Positions 26,645 to 26,749 of a DNA stretch of 26,749 bases are shown piece by piece (position 1 is the first letter of the stretch; each line of letters starts with the position of its first letter). The position numbers and the translations under genes were made by a program. The DNA is from Microbacteriaceae bacterium (lineage in GTDB: Bacteria; Actinomycetota; Actinomycetes; Actinomycetales; Microbacteriaceae): assembly GCA_947486475.1 (NCBI GenBank), contig CANKTR010000011.1, forward strand, positions 1 through 26,749, in the 5' to 3' direction. Under the pieces are notes generated by a model. The model had not been told where the DNA came from, ran no database searches, and was given only the letters and a program-made list of their open reading frames with translations.

Positions 26645-26749
26645 TTACCGCTGTGCGCCGGCGACGACCGCGTCCAACCACCACGCGTGGACACGAGATT
26701 CACCGACGAGCTCGGGGTGAAACGAGATTCCGACACAGTTTCCCGAGCG
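26645..26749 (-). CDS. pdxT: Pyridoxal 5'-phosphate synthase glutaminase subunit PdxT (C-terminal end, cut by window edge)
   Basis: Only the last 34 codons are in the window. The visible VGISFHPELVGESRVHAWWL carries the His-Pro-Glu of a class I glutamine amidotransferase active site in the form typical of PdxT (SFHPEL followed by a short helix with RVH). PdxT supplies ammonia to PdxS for vitamin B6 synthesis. The position directly upstream of yebC-ruvCAB, where actinobacteria keep pdxT, supports this over another amidotransferase such as HisH or GuaA. The remainder lies beyond the right edge. Confidence 0.88.
   Translation of the reverse strand, partial: RSGNCVGISFHPELVGESRVHAWWLDAVVAGAQR

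Noticed and set aside
1..26749. Search for tRNA or rRNA genes, CRISPR arrays, insertion sequences, phage genes, defence or toxin-antitoxin systems
   Set aside because: None seen; all substantial coding capacity is accounted for by core housekeeping genes and the gaps are too short to hide them.

Overview
The window reads as core chromosome of an actinobacterium, most likely a compact-genome member of the Microbacteriaceae. This rests on gene order (pdxT-yebC-ruvCAB-yajC-secDF-rel, then rpsD-alaS-ruvX-mltG-aroECKBQ-efp-nusB-pyrRBC-carAB), on actinobacterial features of the proteins (C-minus RpsD, YebC of the long form, bifunctional Rel, a multi-DUF349 protein), on a GC content that looks to be in the high fifties, and on frequent GTG starts. 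Placement below family level is inference. Both edges cut genes: carB on the left and pdxT on the right.

All genes but one lie on the minus strand, so the text runs right to left. Block 1 (26749 to 18343): end of pdxT (vitamin B6), yebC, ruvC-ruvA-ruvB (Holliday junction processing), yajC-secD-secF (protein export accessory complex), and the bifunctional (p)ppGpp enzyme Rel. Block 2: a single plus-strand DUF349 gene (17153 to 18346). It meets rel tail to tail in an overlapping CTAG and diverges from rarA; both divergent genes look leaderless. Block 3 (17068 to 15767): the rarA ATPase. Block 4: rpsD with its own 5' leader and a clear hairpin terminator. Block 5 (14886 to 1): alaS, ruvX, mltG, aroE, aroC, aroK, aroB, aroQ, efp, nusB, pyrR, pyrB, pyrC, carA and carB, with gaps of 55 nt or less and many 4-nt overlaps, so one long chain of translationally coupled genes is likely.

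Functionally, block 5 joins the shikimate pathway (five enzymes), translation and transcription factors, and de novo pyrimidine synthesis. The first pyrimidine gene is preceded by a recognisable PyrR RNA-binding hairpin whose 3' arm contains the ribosome binding site, so UMP-dependent repression should act on translation of pyrR and, through coupling, on pyrB, pyrC, carA and carB.

There is no stretch over 300 bases without a gene; the largest gap is the 171-nt rpsD leader. I saw no tRNA or rRNA genes, insertion sequences, phage genes, CRISPR arrays, or toxin or defence genes. I did not find a novel system. The points worth a second look are regulatory (PyrR element, leaderless divergent pair, convergent CTAG overlap, intercistronic hairpin) and the extreme packing.
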